Shown here in pieces: positions 1 to 10,100 of a stretch of DNA of 64,000 nt (position 1 is the first letter of the stretch; every line of letters begins with the position of its first letter). The stretch is from Clostridium swellfunianum (GTDB taxonomy: Bacteria; Bacillota; Clostridia; Clostridiales; Clostridiaceae). Under the pieces are notes generated by a model that had not been told where the DNA came from, searched no databases, and saw only the letters and a list, made by a program, of their open reading frames with translations. The translations under genes and the position numbers were made by a program. The DNA is taken from contig NZ_JAMOFV010000006.1 of NCBI RefSeq assembly GCF_023656515.1, positions 3,208,036 to 3,272,035 on the forward strand, read 5' to 3'.

Positions 1-778
1 TGCAACAGCAACTGCTCAGTTCATAGGAGCGCTTATTGGACTTTATGTATTATTCAGCAAAGGCGGAGTACTTAATACACATGTGAATAAAAACTTCTTT
101 AAAATAAATATGAAACAAATTAGGGAGGTTTACAAAGTAGGTTTTCCTACTTCATTGGAGTCAATCTTTTGGCAGGTTGCTGCAATTATACTTACTAAAG
201 CAATTTTAACCTTTGGAGATACCCAAGCTGCTGCTCATCAGATGGGGCTTCAGGCAGAAGCGATTTCCTATGTGCCAGCTGCCGGCTTTGGAATAGCGGC
301 CACTACCTTTATAGGTCAGGCTCTTGGATCAAAAAACAGTAAACTTGGAAAAGCATATTTAAAAGAAACCTTAAAGGGGACACTTTGGGTAACTGCTTTT
401 TGTGCTTCCATACTTATATTTTTGCCTAAGGTTGTTATGGCTATGCTTACAGAGAATACAGAGGTTATTAATCTTGGAGCAAAATATCTTATAATAATGG
501 GTTTAGTTCAAGTTCCTCAAAATATATCAGGAGTATTAAACGGAGCATTAAGAGGTGCAGGCTTTACAAGAGTGCCTATGTTTGTCGCAGCAGCTGGGCT
601 CTGGGGAATTAGAGTGCCGCTTACCCTCCTGTTTGCTTACAAGTTCCACTCTACTATAGTAGCTATTTGGATTATCATGGGTGTGGATTTGATAGTTAGA
701 TTTATATTGAGCTTTATAATTTATAAGACTAAGAATATTTATGATAGAGAATTGGTATTCAAGGAAGAACCAGCATAA
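1..778 (+). CDS. MATE family efflux transporter, C-terminal part
   Basis: The frame enters from the left edge (first full codon at position 2) and ends at a TAA at 776-778, so only about the last 258 residues are present. The protein is a chain of hydrophobic helices typical of the second half of MATE (multidrug and toxin extrusion) antiporters. The segment PTSLESIFWQVAA and the loop GALRGAGFTRVP are the kind of repeats that open and close the C-terminal six-helix bundle of this family. Such proteins use a Na+ or H+ gradient to export cationic compounds across the cytoplasmic membrane; the substrate cannot be read from sequence. It converges on the glycosyltransferase gene and shares a terminator with it. 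The start codon is outside the window. Confidence 0.88.
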   Translation, partial: ATATAQFIGALIGLYVLFSKGGVLNTHVNKNFFKINMKQIREVYKVGFPTSLESIFWQVAAIILTKAILTFGDTQAAAHQMGLQAEAISYVPAAGFGIAATTFIGQALGSKNSKLGKAYLKETLKGTLWVTAFCASILIFLPKVVMAMLTENTEVINLGAKYLIIMGLVQVPQNISGVLNGALRGAGFTRVPMFVAAAGLWGIRVPLTLLFAYKFHSTIVAIWIIMGVDLIVRFILSFIIYKTKNIYDRELVFKEEPA

Positions 779-787
779 ATAATTGAT

Positions 788-832
788 AATAAAAACGAGA
801 GGTTGTGCATCGCACAACCTCTCGTTTTTATT
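788..832. terminator. Bidirectional intrinsic terminator
   Basis: A perfect 21-bp stem (788-808 with 812-832) and a 3-nt loop. It has A-run and T-run sides, so it can stop transcription from both the MATE gene and the convergent glycosyltransferase gene. Confidence 0.93.
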
Positions 833-833
833 G

Positions 834-1958
834 TTAATTATTTATTATTTTGCTGTAGGCAATGAGTGTTTCTTTTGCTGTGTTATCCCAGCTAAGCTCG
901 GAGCTTCTAACGAGCCCTTTCATTATTAAGCTTTCCGATAATTCTTCACTGCTAAGAACATCGTACATAGACCTGCAAAGGCCATCTACGTCATTTGGAT
1001 TCATGAATATTGCGGAATCTCCAAGTACCTCTGGTATTGAGGTTACATTAGAGGTTATAACTGGCGTACCACACGCCATAGCCTCAACAGGAGGCAATCC
1101 AAAGCCTTCATAAAATGAAGGATAGACAAGAAACTTTGAGGCATTGTATAAGTGAGGCAAATGCTCAACTGCTATAAAGCCTGGAAATAGTACGCTGTCT
1201 TCAACTCCTAAGTCCTCTGCTTTCTTTTTATATATAGGGTATGATTTCCCTTGTTTTCCTGCTATGACAAGCTTAATATCCTTATTATATTTGGTTATAA
1301 GCTTGCTGAAGGCTTCAATAAGCCCGATTATATTTTTTCTTGGACTAAAGCCGCCTACATAAAGTATATAATCTCCATCTATGCCGTAATGGCTTTTTAT
1401 TAAATTAGAACACTCCTTTTTATCTAAAGGACGATAAATGCTTTCTGCTGCAAGATGAGTTACGAAAATTTTTTCCTTTGGAAAATTAAAGGCTTTTGCT
1501 ATATCTTGCTTAGAAAATTCTGAAACTGTAATTATACCATCACACTTAGAAACTATATGAGGCATTTCCTCATTGAAGATCCTTAAATAATTTTCTCCAA
1601 CTGTTTCAGGCATTTTATAAGGAATAACATCGTGTAGTGTTATAACGAAAGGACAAGTTTTATCCTTAGGGAGACCAACTCCATTTTGAGGAACATGATA
1701 TATTTCAATATCCTTATCCATTAGTATATTAGGAATATTTACTTCATCCCAAAAGTTACTCTTATTGCCTTCTGTAATATTTTTTATTTGAAAATTTCTG
1801 CTAAAAGAAATATCGCAATTTGAGCTCTCAGGCATAAAAAGCATATATTCATTCACTTTGTCCAGATTGTTTAGTGATGAAATAAGCTGATAGGTATAGG
1901 TACCTATTCCTGTACCTCTGTACCATTTAGCTGCTCTTCCGTCCAGTCCTATTTTCAT
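834..1958 (-). CDS. Glycosyltransferase family 4 protein
   Basis: This 374-residue protein has the two-domain GT-B layout of GT4 enzymes, which transfer a sugar from an activated donor to an acceptor. The N-terminal [11 protein letters not shown] region is the acceptor-side glycine loop. The C-terminal half has the donor-binding core: [11 protein letters not shown], and the EX7E-type motif in [19 protein letters not shown]. No signal peptide or membrane segment is evident, so it should act in the cytoplasm. The start has a GAAAGGA ribosome site a few bases upstream. It is divergent from a CotS-like spore gene. In Bacillus, a CotS kinase-like protein and a GT4 protein (CotSA) are both coat proteins, so a role in spore or surface glycan is possible, but that rests on location only. 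Confidence 0.88.
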   Translation of the reverse strand: MKIGLDGRAAKWYRGTGIGTYTYQLISSLNNLDKVNEYMLFMPESSNCDISFSRNFQIKNITEGNKSNFWDEVNIPNILMDKDIEIYHVPQNGVGLPKDKTCPFVITLHDVIPYKMPETVGENYLRIFNEEMPHIVSKCDGIITVSEFSKQDIAKAFNFPKEKIFVTHLAAESIYRPLDKKECSNLIKSHYGIDGDYILYVGGFSPRKNIIGLIEAFSKLITKYNKDIKLVIAGKQGKSYPIYKKKAEDLGVEDSVLFPGFIAVEHLPHLYNASKFLVYPSFYEGFGLPPVEAMACGTPVITSNVTSIPEVLGDSAIFMNPNDVDGLCRSMYDVLSSEELSESLIMKGLVRSSELSWDNTAKETLIAYSKIINN

Positions 1959-2105
1959 ATGAGTTTCCTTTCAAAGTGCTTATATTCTATTATATTAAGA
2001 CTTAGCAAAAAGTGTTAATAATTGAAGTACTATGCACATATAAATTATATAGAGACTGTAATTTGTTTTATCATTACAAAATGGAGAAGGAGGGCGGTGA
2101 GCATT

Positions 2106-3110
2106 ATGATGAGGGAATTTGAACTTGAAAGGCAGTTCAATATTGAAATTGAAAGCATAAAGCCGAATAAGGGAGTGTACCTCTTAAAAACCAACAAAGG
2201 AATGAAGTGCCTGAAAAAGATAAACTATGGTACTCAGAAGCTCTTGTTTGTTTATGGGGCTAAAGAGCATCTTATACAAAACGGTTTTCCAAGAGTGGAT
2301 AGATACTGTTTGAATATAGACGGCAATCCTTATGCCTTGGTAAATGAAGATATTTATACGCTTTCTGAGTGGATTGAAGGAAGGGAATGTGACTTTTATA
2401 GCAAGGAGGATTTGATACTTGCAGCTAAAAACCTTGCACTATTGCATATTGCATCAAAGGGCTATGATCCACCAGAAAACAGCAAACTTAAGAGTGACTT
2501 GGGAAGATGGCCTCACCTTATGGAAAAGAGAATAAAGTCTTTTGAAAAAATGAGAGATATGGCTAGAAAAAAAGGAAACAAAACAAGCTTTGATTTAAAT
2601 TATATTAAATCAATTGAAGTGTTTAAAGAACAAGGTAAGAAGGCTATGAAGATTCTTGAAAGCTCAAACTATATGGAGCTTTGCAGAATAACTGACGAAG
2701 AAAAAGGCTTTTGTCATCATGATTATACTTATCATAATATAATTGTAGATAACAATAATGATGTACATGTTATAGATTTTGATTACTGCAAGAAAGAAAT
2801 AAGAGCTTATGATCTTTCGCTGTTTATGATTAAAGTTTTGAAGAGAATGGATTGGAACATTGAATATGCTACGCTTATAATAGATGCATACAATGAAGTA
2901 AACCCTATAAGACAAGACGAATATAGAGTGTTATTTGCATTCCTGATGTTCCCGCAAAGATATTGGAGATTAGCAAATAGATATTACTATAATGAAGTAA
3001 ATTGGGCTCAAACGACTTTTAATAATAAAATAGAAGAATTGATAGAAGAGCAGCAAAACTACAATAATTTTATAGAAGAGTTTAAAAAGGTGTATGAGCA
3101 GAAGGAATAG
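2106..3110 (+). CDS. CotS-family spore coat kinase-like protein
   Basis: About 334 residues with the aminoglycoside phosphotransferase/choline kinase fold seen in the CotS/YutH spore coat family. The catalytic loop is HHDYTYHNIIVD and the metal-binding motif is VIDFDYC, so the key Asp and Asn residues of an active kinase are present. The open frame extends upstream to 2022, but ATG 2106 is preferred because a strong AAGGAGG lies just before it; GTG 2097 is too close to that site. The gene lies directly upstream of yabG, veg and a sipL-like gene, all linked to sporulation, which supports a coat role. Substrate unknown. Confidence 0.85.
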   Translation: MMREFELERQFNIEIESIKPNKGVYLLKTNKGMKCLKKINYGTQKLLFVYGAKEHLIQNGFPRVDRYCLNIDGNPYALVNEDIYTLSEWIEGRECDFYSKEDLILAAKNLALLHIASKGYDPPENSKLKSDLGRWPHLMEKRIKSFEKMRDMARKKGNKTSFDLNYIKSIEVFKEQGKKAMKILESSNYMELCRITDEEKGFCHHDYTYHNIIVDNNNDVHVIDFDYCKKEIRAYDLSLFMIKVLKRMDWNIEYATLIIDAYNEVNPIRQDEYRVLFAFLMFPQRYWRLANRYYYNEVNWAQTTFNNKIEELIEEQQNYNNFIEEFKKVYEQKE

Positions 3111-3123
3111 AAGTTATCCATGA

Positions 3124-3162
3124 AGCAGCCATGTAGTTACTTTGCATGGCTGTTATTTTTTT
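3124..3162 (+). terminator. Intrinsic terminator after cotS-like gene
   Basis: Stem formed by GCAGCCATG and CATGGCTG with an 11-nt loop, followed by TTATTTTTTTC. Confidence 0.8.
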
Positions 3163-3171
3163 CAGCATCTG

Positions 3172-3200
3172 CACACATAAAGAGGGCAACTCATAGTATA
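3172..3200 (+). promoter_or_regulatory. Putative sigma-K promoter of yabG
   Basis: CACA at 3172-3175 and CATAGTATA at 3192-3200 are separated by 16 bases. This matches the mother-cell sigma-K pattern (AC at -35, CATANNNTA at -10). In B. subtilis yabG is a sigma-K gene, which makes the match credible. Confidence 0.55.
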
Positions 3201-3231
3201 TATTATCAAGCTTTGAGTTGGAGTGAGGGTT

Positions 3232-4092
3232 ATGAATATAGGCAATACTGTAGTTAGAAAATCCTATGGTAAAGACATTACTTTTAAAATAATAGATATA
3301 AAAGAAACTGATAACGGCATAGTATACACACTTAAAGGAATTAATTTAAGAGTTATAGCAGATGCGCCTATGGAGGATTTGGAAGAAGTTGTTGAAAACT
3401 CTCTTGGTGAAAAGGAAAAAATATTAAATAGAAAAGTTAATACTTCTATAAAGAACATATTAATAGGCAGAATTGATGTTAGCAAGTCTTATCGAAGCCC
3501 TAAGATAACCGTCAACAAGGAGCTTACCTTTGGAAGGCCAGGAAAGATTCTCCATGTTGATGGTGATGCAGAATATCTTGAGGTTTGTCTTAAGGTTTAT
3601 AAGAAGCTAGAACTAGATGCTGTAGGAAAAGTAATTGCGGAAAAAGATCAACCTATTGAGGTTCCAAACCTTGTAAAGCAGATAAAGCCTGATATAGTTG
3701 TTATAACTGGACATGATGCAATAACCAAGGGAGCCAAGGATTATACAGATATAAATAATTACAGGAATTCAAAATTTTTTGTAGACACAGTAAGTGAACT
3801 TAGAAACTATGAACCTAATTATGATGATTTGGTGATTTTTGCTGGTGCTTGCCAAAGCCACTACGAAGCCATTTTAGATGCTGGTGCTAATTTTGCAAGT
3901 TCGCCAAGTAGAGTGCTTATACACTGCCTTGATCCTGTATTTGTTTGTGAAAAAATAGCCTATACAAATATTGAAAGAGTGGTGTCTATTCAGGAGGCAT
4001 TAGAAAATACTATTACTGGGACAAAAGGTATAGGTGGGCTCCAGACTAGAGGAAAGTACAGAGAAGGTTTTCCAAAATCACCATATGCATAA
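3232..4092 (+). CDS. yabG: Sporulation-specific protease YabG
   Basis: The protein (286 aa from ATG 3232) matches YabG from end to end: an N-terminal IGNTVVRKSYGKDITFKI segment, a central VVITGHDAITKGAKDY block and FAGACQSHYEAILDAGANFASSP. YabG is a mother-cell cysteine protease that trims coat proteins during spore maturation; in C. difficile it also processes the germination proteins CspBA and SleC precursors. The invariant Cys and His of the GHD and ACQSHYE segments are present. GTG 3223 is in frame, but GGAG at 3220-3223 fits ATG 3232 with 8-nt spacing. It is monocistronic, between a sigma-K-like promoter and its own hairpin. Confidence 0.95.
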   Translation: MNIGNTVVRKSYGKDITFKIIDIKETDNGIVYTLKGINLRVIADAPMEDLEEVVENSLGEKEKILNRKVNTSIKNILIGRIDVSKSYRSPKITVNKELTFGRPGKILHVDGDAEYLEVCLKVYKKLELDAVGKVIAEKDQPIEVPNLVKQIKPDIVVITGHDAITKGAKDYTDINNYRNSKFFVDTVSELRNYEPNYDDLVIFAGACQSHYEAILDAGANFASSPSRVLIHCLDPVFVCEKIAYTNIERVVSIQEALENTITGTKGIGGLQTRGKYREGFPKSPYA

Positions 4093-4172
4093 ATGTTATC
4101 AAAAAATTCTGCATATATATGAAAATTAGGGAAACACTATTATTGTACTTATGTGATATATTTCTGACTTTA

Positions 4173-4216
4173 AATAACTTCAAGTCATAAGTATGGCTTG
4201 GAGTTATTGCTTTGTT
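4173..4216 (+). terminator. Probable terminator after yabG
   Basis: AATAACTTCAAGTCATA (4173-4189) pairs with TATGGCTTGGAGTTATT (4192-4207, plus flank) with a few G-U pairs and a 2-nt loop. The following GCTTTGTTT is a weak T-tract. Confidence 0.6.
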
Positions 4217-4231
4217 TACAAAAAATTAATA

Positions 4232-4261
4232 TTGACAAAACACTTTATTAACTGATAAAAT
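4232..4261 (+). promoter_or_regulatory. Possible upstream veg promoter
   Basis: TTGACA at 4232-4237 and TAAAAT at 4256-4261 with an 18-nt spacer. It would be a second promoter in tandem with the stronger one 40 bases downstream. Confidence 0.4.
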
Positions 4262-4272
4262 AATTAGTTTGT

Positions 4273-4301
4273 TTGACAATCAGTACCCAATAGGGTATAA
4301 T
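4273..4301 (+). promoter_or_regulatory. Consensus sigma-A promoter of veg
   Basis: TTGACA (4273-4278) and TATAAT (4296-4301) are both perfect matches and are separated by exactly 17 bases. The predicted start near 4308 leaves a leader of about 20 nt. The B. subtilis veg promoter is one of the strongest vegetative promoters known, so this strength appears to be conserved. Confidence 0.9.
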
Positions 4302-4327
4302 TATAATGTAGAAAGAGGGTGTTTAAT

Positions 4328-4564
4328 GTGGAAAGAAGAAATGTGCTCGCTACAATTAGAAGAGACATTGAAAACCATGTTGGAGAAAAAGTAACCTTAA
4401 AGGCTAATGGGGGGAGAAGGAAGGTACTTGTAAACAAAGGTATTATCGAGAAAACCTATCCTAATATCTTCGTCATTAGGCTAGATCAAGACACCCAAAG
4501 GACAGTGACATACAGCTACTCAGATGTTTTAACAAAGACAGTTCAAATAGTTTTTGCAGGATAA
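4328..4564 (+). CDS. veg: Veg protein
   Basis: A 78-residue protein with the Veg hallmark LKANGGRRK followed by YPNIFVIRLDQD and a closing SYSYSDVLTKTV. Veg is a small cytoplasmic protein that in B. subtilis stimulates biofilm matrix genes by counteracting SinR; its role in clostridia is not settled. GTG 4328 is chosen because AGAGGG lies 8 nt upstream; an in-frame GTG at 4319 overlaps that ribosome site. It is expressed from a perfect consensus promoter and closed by a terminator. The order yabG-veg-SPOCS/LysM gene is common in clostridia. Confidence 0.95.
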   Translation: MERRNVLATIRRDIENHVGEKVTLKANGGRRKVLVNKGIIEKTYPNIFVIRLDQDTQRTVTYSYSDVLTKTVQIVFAG

Positions 4565-4565
4565 T

Positions 4566-4600
4566 AAGCGGTACTAAATTTATTAGTACCGCTTTTGCGC
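4566..4600 (+). terminator. Intrinsic terminator after veg
   Basis: A 12-bp stem, AAGCGGTACTAA with TTAGTACCGCTT, and a 5-nt loop, followed by TTTGCG. Confidence 0.85.
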
Positions 4601-5022
4601 GATTTAAATGAAAAAATCATGTACTAAGATAAAGTTTCTAGAAATAAAATCATTAAAAATAAAAAAAGAAAGATGGTGGGTGCCATCTTTCAACTATGGT
4701 ATAAAAGGGTATTGAGAATTTATGAGAGGTTATATGGTCAATAACCAAGTATTATATTAAGGGAAAATAGACAAGTTGTCAACATGATTATACATGGAAA
4801 TACAGGAAAAATAAAAATATGTCGAAATATAAAGAACGAATGATATATATTATTTTTAATAAAATATATATCATATTGAAATGCTGTTTGATATATCCAT
4901 TTATTTATGAAAAGATATTTTGTATGGTAAATTATTTAATTTTTTCAAAACTTATTTGTCATATTTCTTTCATAGTACTTATATAAATTAATAGTAGGTA
5001 TTTAGATGGGAGGGATAATCTT
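4601..5022. other. AT-rich gap upstream of the sipL-like gene
   Basis: No convincing coding frame is seen. It contains a small hairpin (GAAAGATGG 4668-4676 with CCATCTTTC 4683-4691). A weak sigma-E-like promoter may lie at 4958-4987 (GTCATATT, 14 nt, TATATAAA). The rest is A/T-rich sequence without recognisable features. Confidence 0.4.
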
Positions 5023-6588
5023 ATGGCTATAGATCTGGTTAGGGAAAATATTGAGTGTGAGCAGCTTTTAGGCGAAAGTACTGCTGACACAGTGGTTAAA
5101 GGCGAATATGTTATACCAGATACTCATCCAGATGTGTATCAAATTTTAACTCTTGATGCTAAGCCAAGCATCACAACTAGAGAAGTTATGCAGGACAAAA
5201 TCTATTTAGAAGGCCAGATTCAGTTCAATGTGCTATATTTAGCCAAGGAAGACGAAAATAGAAGCGGCGTTCACAACGTAGTATATACAGCTAAGTTCTC
5301 AAATACTATAGATTTAAGCGGAGCAAACCGCAATATGCCTTGTGAGGCTGAATGCTACATAGAGCATATGGAACCAGTAATTATAAATGAGAGAAAAATA
5401 GCTGTAGAGGGTATTATTAAACTGAAATCAGCAGTTTACAAAAACTATAACTTTGAAATAGTTAGAGATTTAAGAGGAGTTGCTGATGTTCAGGTATTAA
5501 AGAATGCTGCCTCAGTGGACAAAATAGCTGGAACCTGTGATGGTGAGATGATAGCTAAGTCTCATATGCAAATTCCTATGGATAAGCCACAGATTGCTAA
5601 TGTATTAAAGTGTGATGTGGATGTTCATAAGAAAGAAACAAAGGTATTTGACGGAAAGGTTCAAGTATCTGCTTTTGCTAAGGTTCATGTGCTTTACAGA
5701 GGCAAAGACACAACTGAGCTTTGCTATGTAGAAGATGACGTTTTAGTAAATAAGGAATTAGAGGTTGAAGGGGTTAACTCCTACATGGACAGCTACACTG
5801 ATTTCAGAGTAGACGACATGATTTATGATATTAAGGAAGACGACCTTGGCGAAAATAGAATAATCGATGTGGAAGCTTTAATTAGAAGCAATACTAAGAT
5901 TATGAGCAAGGAAAAGATGGACACTATAGAAGATGCCTATTCACCATCTATGATGATGGATATGGAAAAGAAGAATTATCAGCTTAACGTTATGCATGGT
6001 CAAGCTGAAAATGAAGCTATAGTTAAGAGCAACATAGAGCTTGATGAAAATGCTCCAAAGCCAGCTTCAATTGTTATGCCAATGGCTAAGGTTTGCGTAA
6101 CCGACAAGAAGCTTGTTGAAGGCAAAGTTCTTATCGAAGGTCTTTTAAATGTTGAAGTTTTATACAAGACTAACGAAGATGACAAGTGCGCTCATGTTGT
6201 TAGGGATGAAATTCCATTCACAACTGCAGTTGAGATTCCAGATACTAAGATTGACATGCAGTGTGTTGCAAGAGCTGCTCTTGAAAATGTAGAAGCTGCA
6301 ATAGAAGCTAATACTATAGGCATTAAGGCTATAGTAAGCGTTTATGCAAGAGTTAACTATATGACTAATAAGGAATTCTTGGTTAACGTGCTTCCTAAGG
6401 AAGGTGAAAAGCCAGCTAAGAAGGCTAGTATTACTATATATGTAGTACAGAATGATGATTCTCTTTGGAAGATAGCTAAGAAGTATTATACAACTGTAGA
6501 TACATTAGTTAAGATTAATGAGCTTGAAAGCGTGGATAGTGTCAGAGCTGGAGAAAAGCTTATTATTCCTGGCAGAGCATTAATTTAA
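5023..6588 (+). CDS. SipL-like SPOCS (DUF3794) and LysM protein
   Basis: The 521-residue protein opens with a conserved SPOCS-type block (ENIECEQLLGESTADTVVKG, then PDTHPDVYQIL). It carries further DUF3794 units across residues 40-450, then a C-terminal LysM domain near 470-518 (YVVQNDDSLWKIAKKYYTTV, then AGEKLIIPG). This layout is that of C. difficile SipL, the partner of SpoIVA needed to build the coat around the forespore; LysM makes that contact. The start has GGGAGGG 9 nt upstream. It stands alone, closed by a terminator. Everything between its terminator and addB is accessory DNA. Confidence 0.88.
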   Translation: MAIDLVRENIECEQLLGESTADTVVKGEYVIPDTHPDVYQILTLDAKPSITTREVMQDKIYLEGQIQFNVLYLAKEDENRSGVHNVVYTAKFSNTIDLSGANRNMPCEAECYIEHMEPVIINERKIAVEGIIKLKSAVYKNYNFEIVRDLRGVADVQVLKNAASVDKIAGTCDGEMIAKSHMQIPMDKPQIANVLKCDVDVHKKETKVFDGKVQVSAFAKVHVLYRGKDTTELCYVEDDVLVNKELEVEGVNSYMDSYTDFRVDDMIYDIKEDDLGENRIIDVEALIRSNTKIMSKEKMDTIEDAYSPSMMMDMEKKNYQLNVMHGQAENEAIVKSNIELDENAPKPASIVMPMAKVCVTDKKLVEGKVLIEGLLNVEVLYKTNEDDKCAHVVRDEIPFTTAVEIPDTKIDMQCVARAALENVEAAIEANTIGIKAIVSVYARVNYMTNKEFLVNVLPKEGEKPAKKASITIYVVQNDDSLWKIAKKYYTTVDTLVKINELESVDSVRAGEKLIIPGRALI

Positions 6589-6591
6589 GCA

Positions 6592-6637
6592 AAATCCCTT
6601 GGTGAAATGAGAATAATCACCAAGGGATTTTTATTTT
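6592..6637 (+). terminator. Intrinsic terminator after sipL-like gene
   Basis: A perfect 14-bp stem (AAATCCCTTGGTGA with TCACCAAGGGATTT) with an 11-nt loop and TTTATTTTG. Rhs-derived coding sequence begins right after the T-tract, so this marks the left edge of the accessory island. Confidence 0.92.
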
Positions 6638-6869
6638 GTATCTTGAATCAAAGCTTCAAAAGACAACCATAAATTACATGAAAGAACACAATGCAGAGAA
6701 AAACAGCAGCTGGATACCAGCCTCCTGGAGCGGAGCTTCTGGAACGCAAAGCTATGCTGCAGAAGACAAGTATTCAGGAAACCAGTCTCTTAAGGTTACA
6801 AGCACAAGCAATAGTGGCGGAATTGACTTTGAGCAGGGAGGGATAAGTATTGAAAAAGGTATGAATTAA
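6636..6869 (+). pseudogene. 5' remnant of Rhs protein (frameshifted)
   Basis: Seventy-seven codons read as the start of a beta-sandwich module (YSGNQSLKVTSTS) of the kind placed before YD repeats. The only possible start is TTG 6636, it has no ribosome site, and it abuts the sipL-like terminator, so the true 5' end has been lost. The frame stops at 6867-6869. The next frame resumes at once with YELTFTIPQNA, which implies a one-base deletion near 6858-6862. The downstream frame then runs without interruption into the large Rhs segment. Confidence 0.75.
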
Positions 6870-7114
6870 CCTTCACTATTCCTCAAAATGCTTCTTCAGG
6901 AGACATATGGGTTGGAGCTTCTATTTTAGAAAGCACAGGCACAGCTTATTTTGATGCTTTCCAGCTAGAAGAAGGACAAGTTGCCAGCAGATATAACCTA
7001 ATTGAAAATAACAGCTTTATATATGGCGGAGACATTCCAACCTTCTGGCAGGGCAATGAAAACATTGGAGCTAGCGACAAGGCTGTTAATGGAGAAGCGC
7101 TTCCTGTTCCTAAT

Positions 7115-10100
7115 GTGTTAGGCAATAGAAGCTTTAAGATTAATGGAAATGCTTATACAAGAAAAAATGTATTTCAGGTTGTAAACACCCCCGGTAAAAA
7201 AGGAGATATATTTGTAGTTGGAGGATGGGCAAAGGGTGAATCTATACCAGATGCGGATCTTGGAAGGCTAGGTATTATAATTGGCTTTAAGCTCCCAAAT
7301 TTAGACGCCTATGAATGGCATGGATTTGACTTTAATAGAGGCTCTACAGATTGGCAGTACCTATCCGATAGAATAATAACACAAAATGATTATACGCACA
7401 TTGAATTTTATTATACCTATTATACAAATGTAAACAAAGCTTATTTTGATGGAGCGCAGCTCTATAAAGAGGAATTTGGTGCAAGTTATCAGTATGATGA
7501 TAAAGGTAACTTAAAATCTACTGCGGACTTGTCAAAGCAAACTTCAAACTTAGAATACAGTACTGCTAATGATTTAGTTAAAAGCACAGATCCTCAAGGA
7601 AGCTCTTTTACTTATGCTTATGACAGCAAGCATAATGCAACAAAAGCTACTTCAGCTCAAAACGTAGTATATTCCTTTGAGTACGACAGCTTTGGAAACC
7701 CTAAAACCTCAAAGGTTGGAGAAGGAATGGAGTATATTCAGTCTACTGCAGAGTATACGTCAAGTGGTAATTACATTAAAAGTCTTACAGACAGCTCTGG
7801 AAACACTGTAAGCTATAATTATAACGAAGCTAAGGGTACGCTTGACAGTTTTGCCGATGCCAACGGGAAACTTATCACCTACGGTTATGATAATGTGGAC
7901 AGGTTGACTAGCGTATCCAAGGATGTTCAAGGTAAGTCTATAACTAACAGTTATTCCTATGAAAATGACAGAATAAAAGGCATAACTCATAATGGGTTTA
8001 GTTATAATTTTGGTTATGATTCACTAGGTAGTAATACTAGCGTATCGGTAGGCAGCCAAAGTTTAATAACAAACAGCTATGAAGCAAGAACAGGAAAGCT
8101 TTTAGAATCTACCTACGGTAATGGGCAAAAGGTAAGCAGCGACTATGACAGCCAGGATAGAGTTACAGCAAAGAAGTTTAATGGCATAGTAAGATATAAG
8201 TATGCTTACGATGCAAGCGGAAACCTAGGTTATCATGAAGACATAGTCAATAATGCAGCCTATAAATACAGCTATGATTTAGCCGATAGGCTTACAAGAA
8301 TTAAAGATTCAAGTAATAACAGCACAGATTTTAGTTATGATTTGAATAATAATCTTAGCAAAATAACCGAAAGGTTTGGGGATTTTAACTATACTAATAT
8401 CTCACTAAACAAACCAGCTACTGCATCTTCTTCAGAAAATGCAAGCACTGCGCCAAGCAATGCCGTTGACAACAATAACGGAACACGATGGTCCAGCCAA
8501 TCTTCTGATCCTCAATGGATTTATGTAGACTTAGGCGAAATAAAAAATATAAGAAGAGTGGTTCTAAATTGGGAAACAGCCTACGGAAAGAGCTACCAAA
8601 TTCAAGTATCTAACGATGCTTCAAACTGGACAACTGTTTACTCAACAAATAGCAGCGATGGAGGAATTGATGAAATAAATAATCTATCCTCCAGCGGAAG
8701 ATACGTTAGAATGTACGGAACTCAGAGAGCTACAAGCTGGGGCTATTCACTTTGGAGCTTTGATGTATATGATGATAACTCAATAGTTACTCAGTATGAA
8801 TATGATAAGGATAATAAACCTTCTAAAGTAATACTGAATAATAACAAGCAGCTTTCTTATCAATACGACAGTATAGCAAGGCTGAAAAATAAAACTATAA
8901 GCACAGATACTCCATATACTACAAGCTTTAGCTATATGGCAGGAATAAATGGAAGTACAACAAACAAAATAGAGGCTATAAATAATAATGGAAAAAGTAT
9001 AAGTTACAGCTATGACAAGAATGGTAATATAAAAACCATAACTGATGCTGGCAGGCAGATATTATATTACTACAATGAGCTGAATGAACTTATACAAGAA
9101 GACAATCAAGTTTTAAACAAAACAATAATATACAGCTATGACGATGGTGGTAATATAACTTCAAAGCTTGAAATACCATATGGAGCTGGAGCTGTAAGAA
9201 AAACTATAAACTACGCTTATGATTCGGTATGGAAGGATAAGCTAGCAAGCTATGATGGAAAGCCAATAACTTATGATGCTATAGGCAATCCGCTAACTTA
9301 TGACGGCTGGAGCTTTGAATGGGAAGAAGGAAGACAGCTAAAATCCATGTCATGGAAAAATCATGTAATAAGCTATAAGTATAATGATGCCGGAACAAGA
9401 ACAGAGATGACTGTAGACGGATTAACTACTAAATATCATCTTGTAGGAGATAAGGTAAGCTTTGAAGAAAACGGCACAGATAGGATATACTATAGCTATG
9501 ACAGTAGCGACAACTTAATATCCATGAACTTAAATGGAGCAGACTACTACTATACAAGAAATGCTCAGGGCGATATAATTGGGCTTCTTGATAAGAGCGG
9601 AGCTCAGGTAGTAAGCTACACTTACGATTCTTGGGGTAAGCTCATATCTATCGATGGCTCTCTTAAAGATACCGTAGGTAAAAAGAACCCATACAGATAC
9701 AGAGGATATAGGTATGATACCGAGACTGGGTTGTACTATCTGAATTCAAGATATTATAATCCTGATTGGGGTAGATTCCTTAATGCTGATGCATTAGGAG
9801 GAAAAGTAGGAGAATTACTATCCCATAATGTATTTGCATATTGCAAGAATAACCCAATAAATATGTATGACCCTAGCGGTTATTGGTCAATAAAAAATTT
9901 TTTGCAAAATGCATGGGATACAATAGTAAATAAAACTTTAGCTACAGTTGCAACTATTCATGCTGGAGTATTAACTTGGGCTAAATTATCAGTGAACCCA
10001 GACACTGCACCAGTTTTAGAGGCTGTAGGAATTCCAACAATTACAACTGTAGCTACTAGGAGTTTATCTAAGATTAGCACTAAAAAAGGTGGAGCATATA

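Noticed and set aside
4601-5022. A small RNA gene in the gap before the sipL-like gene
   Set aside because: Only a 9-bp hairpin without promoter and terminator pairing was seen, which is not enough to call an RNA gene.
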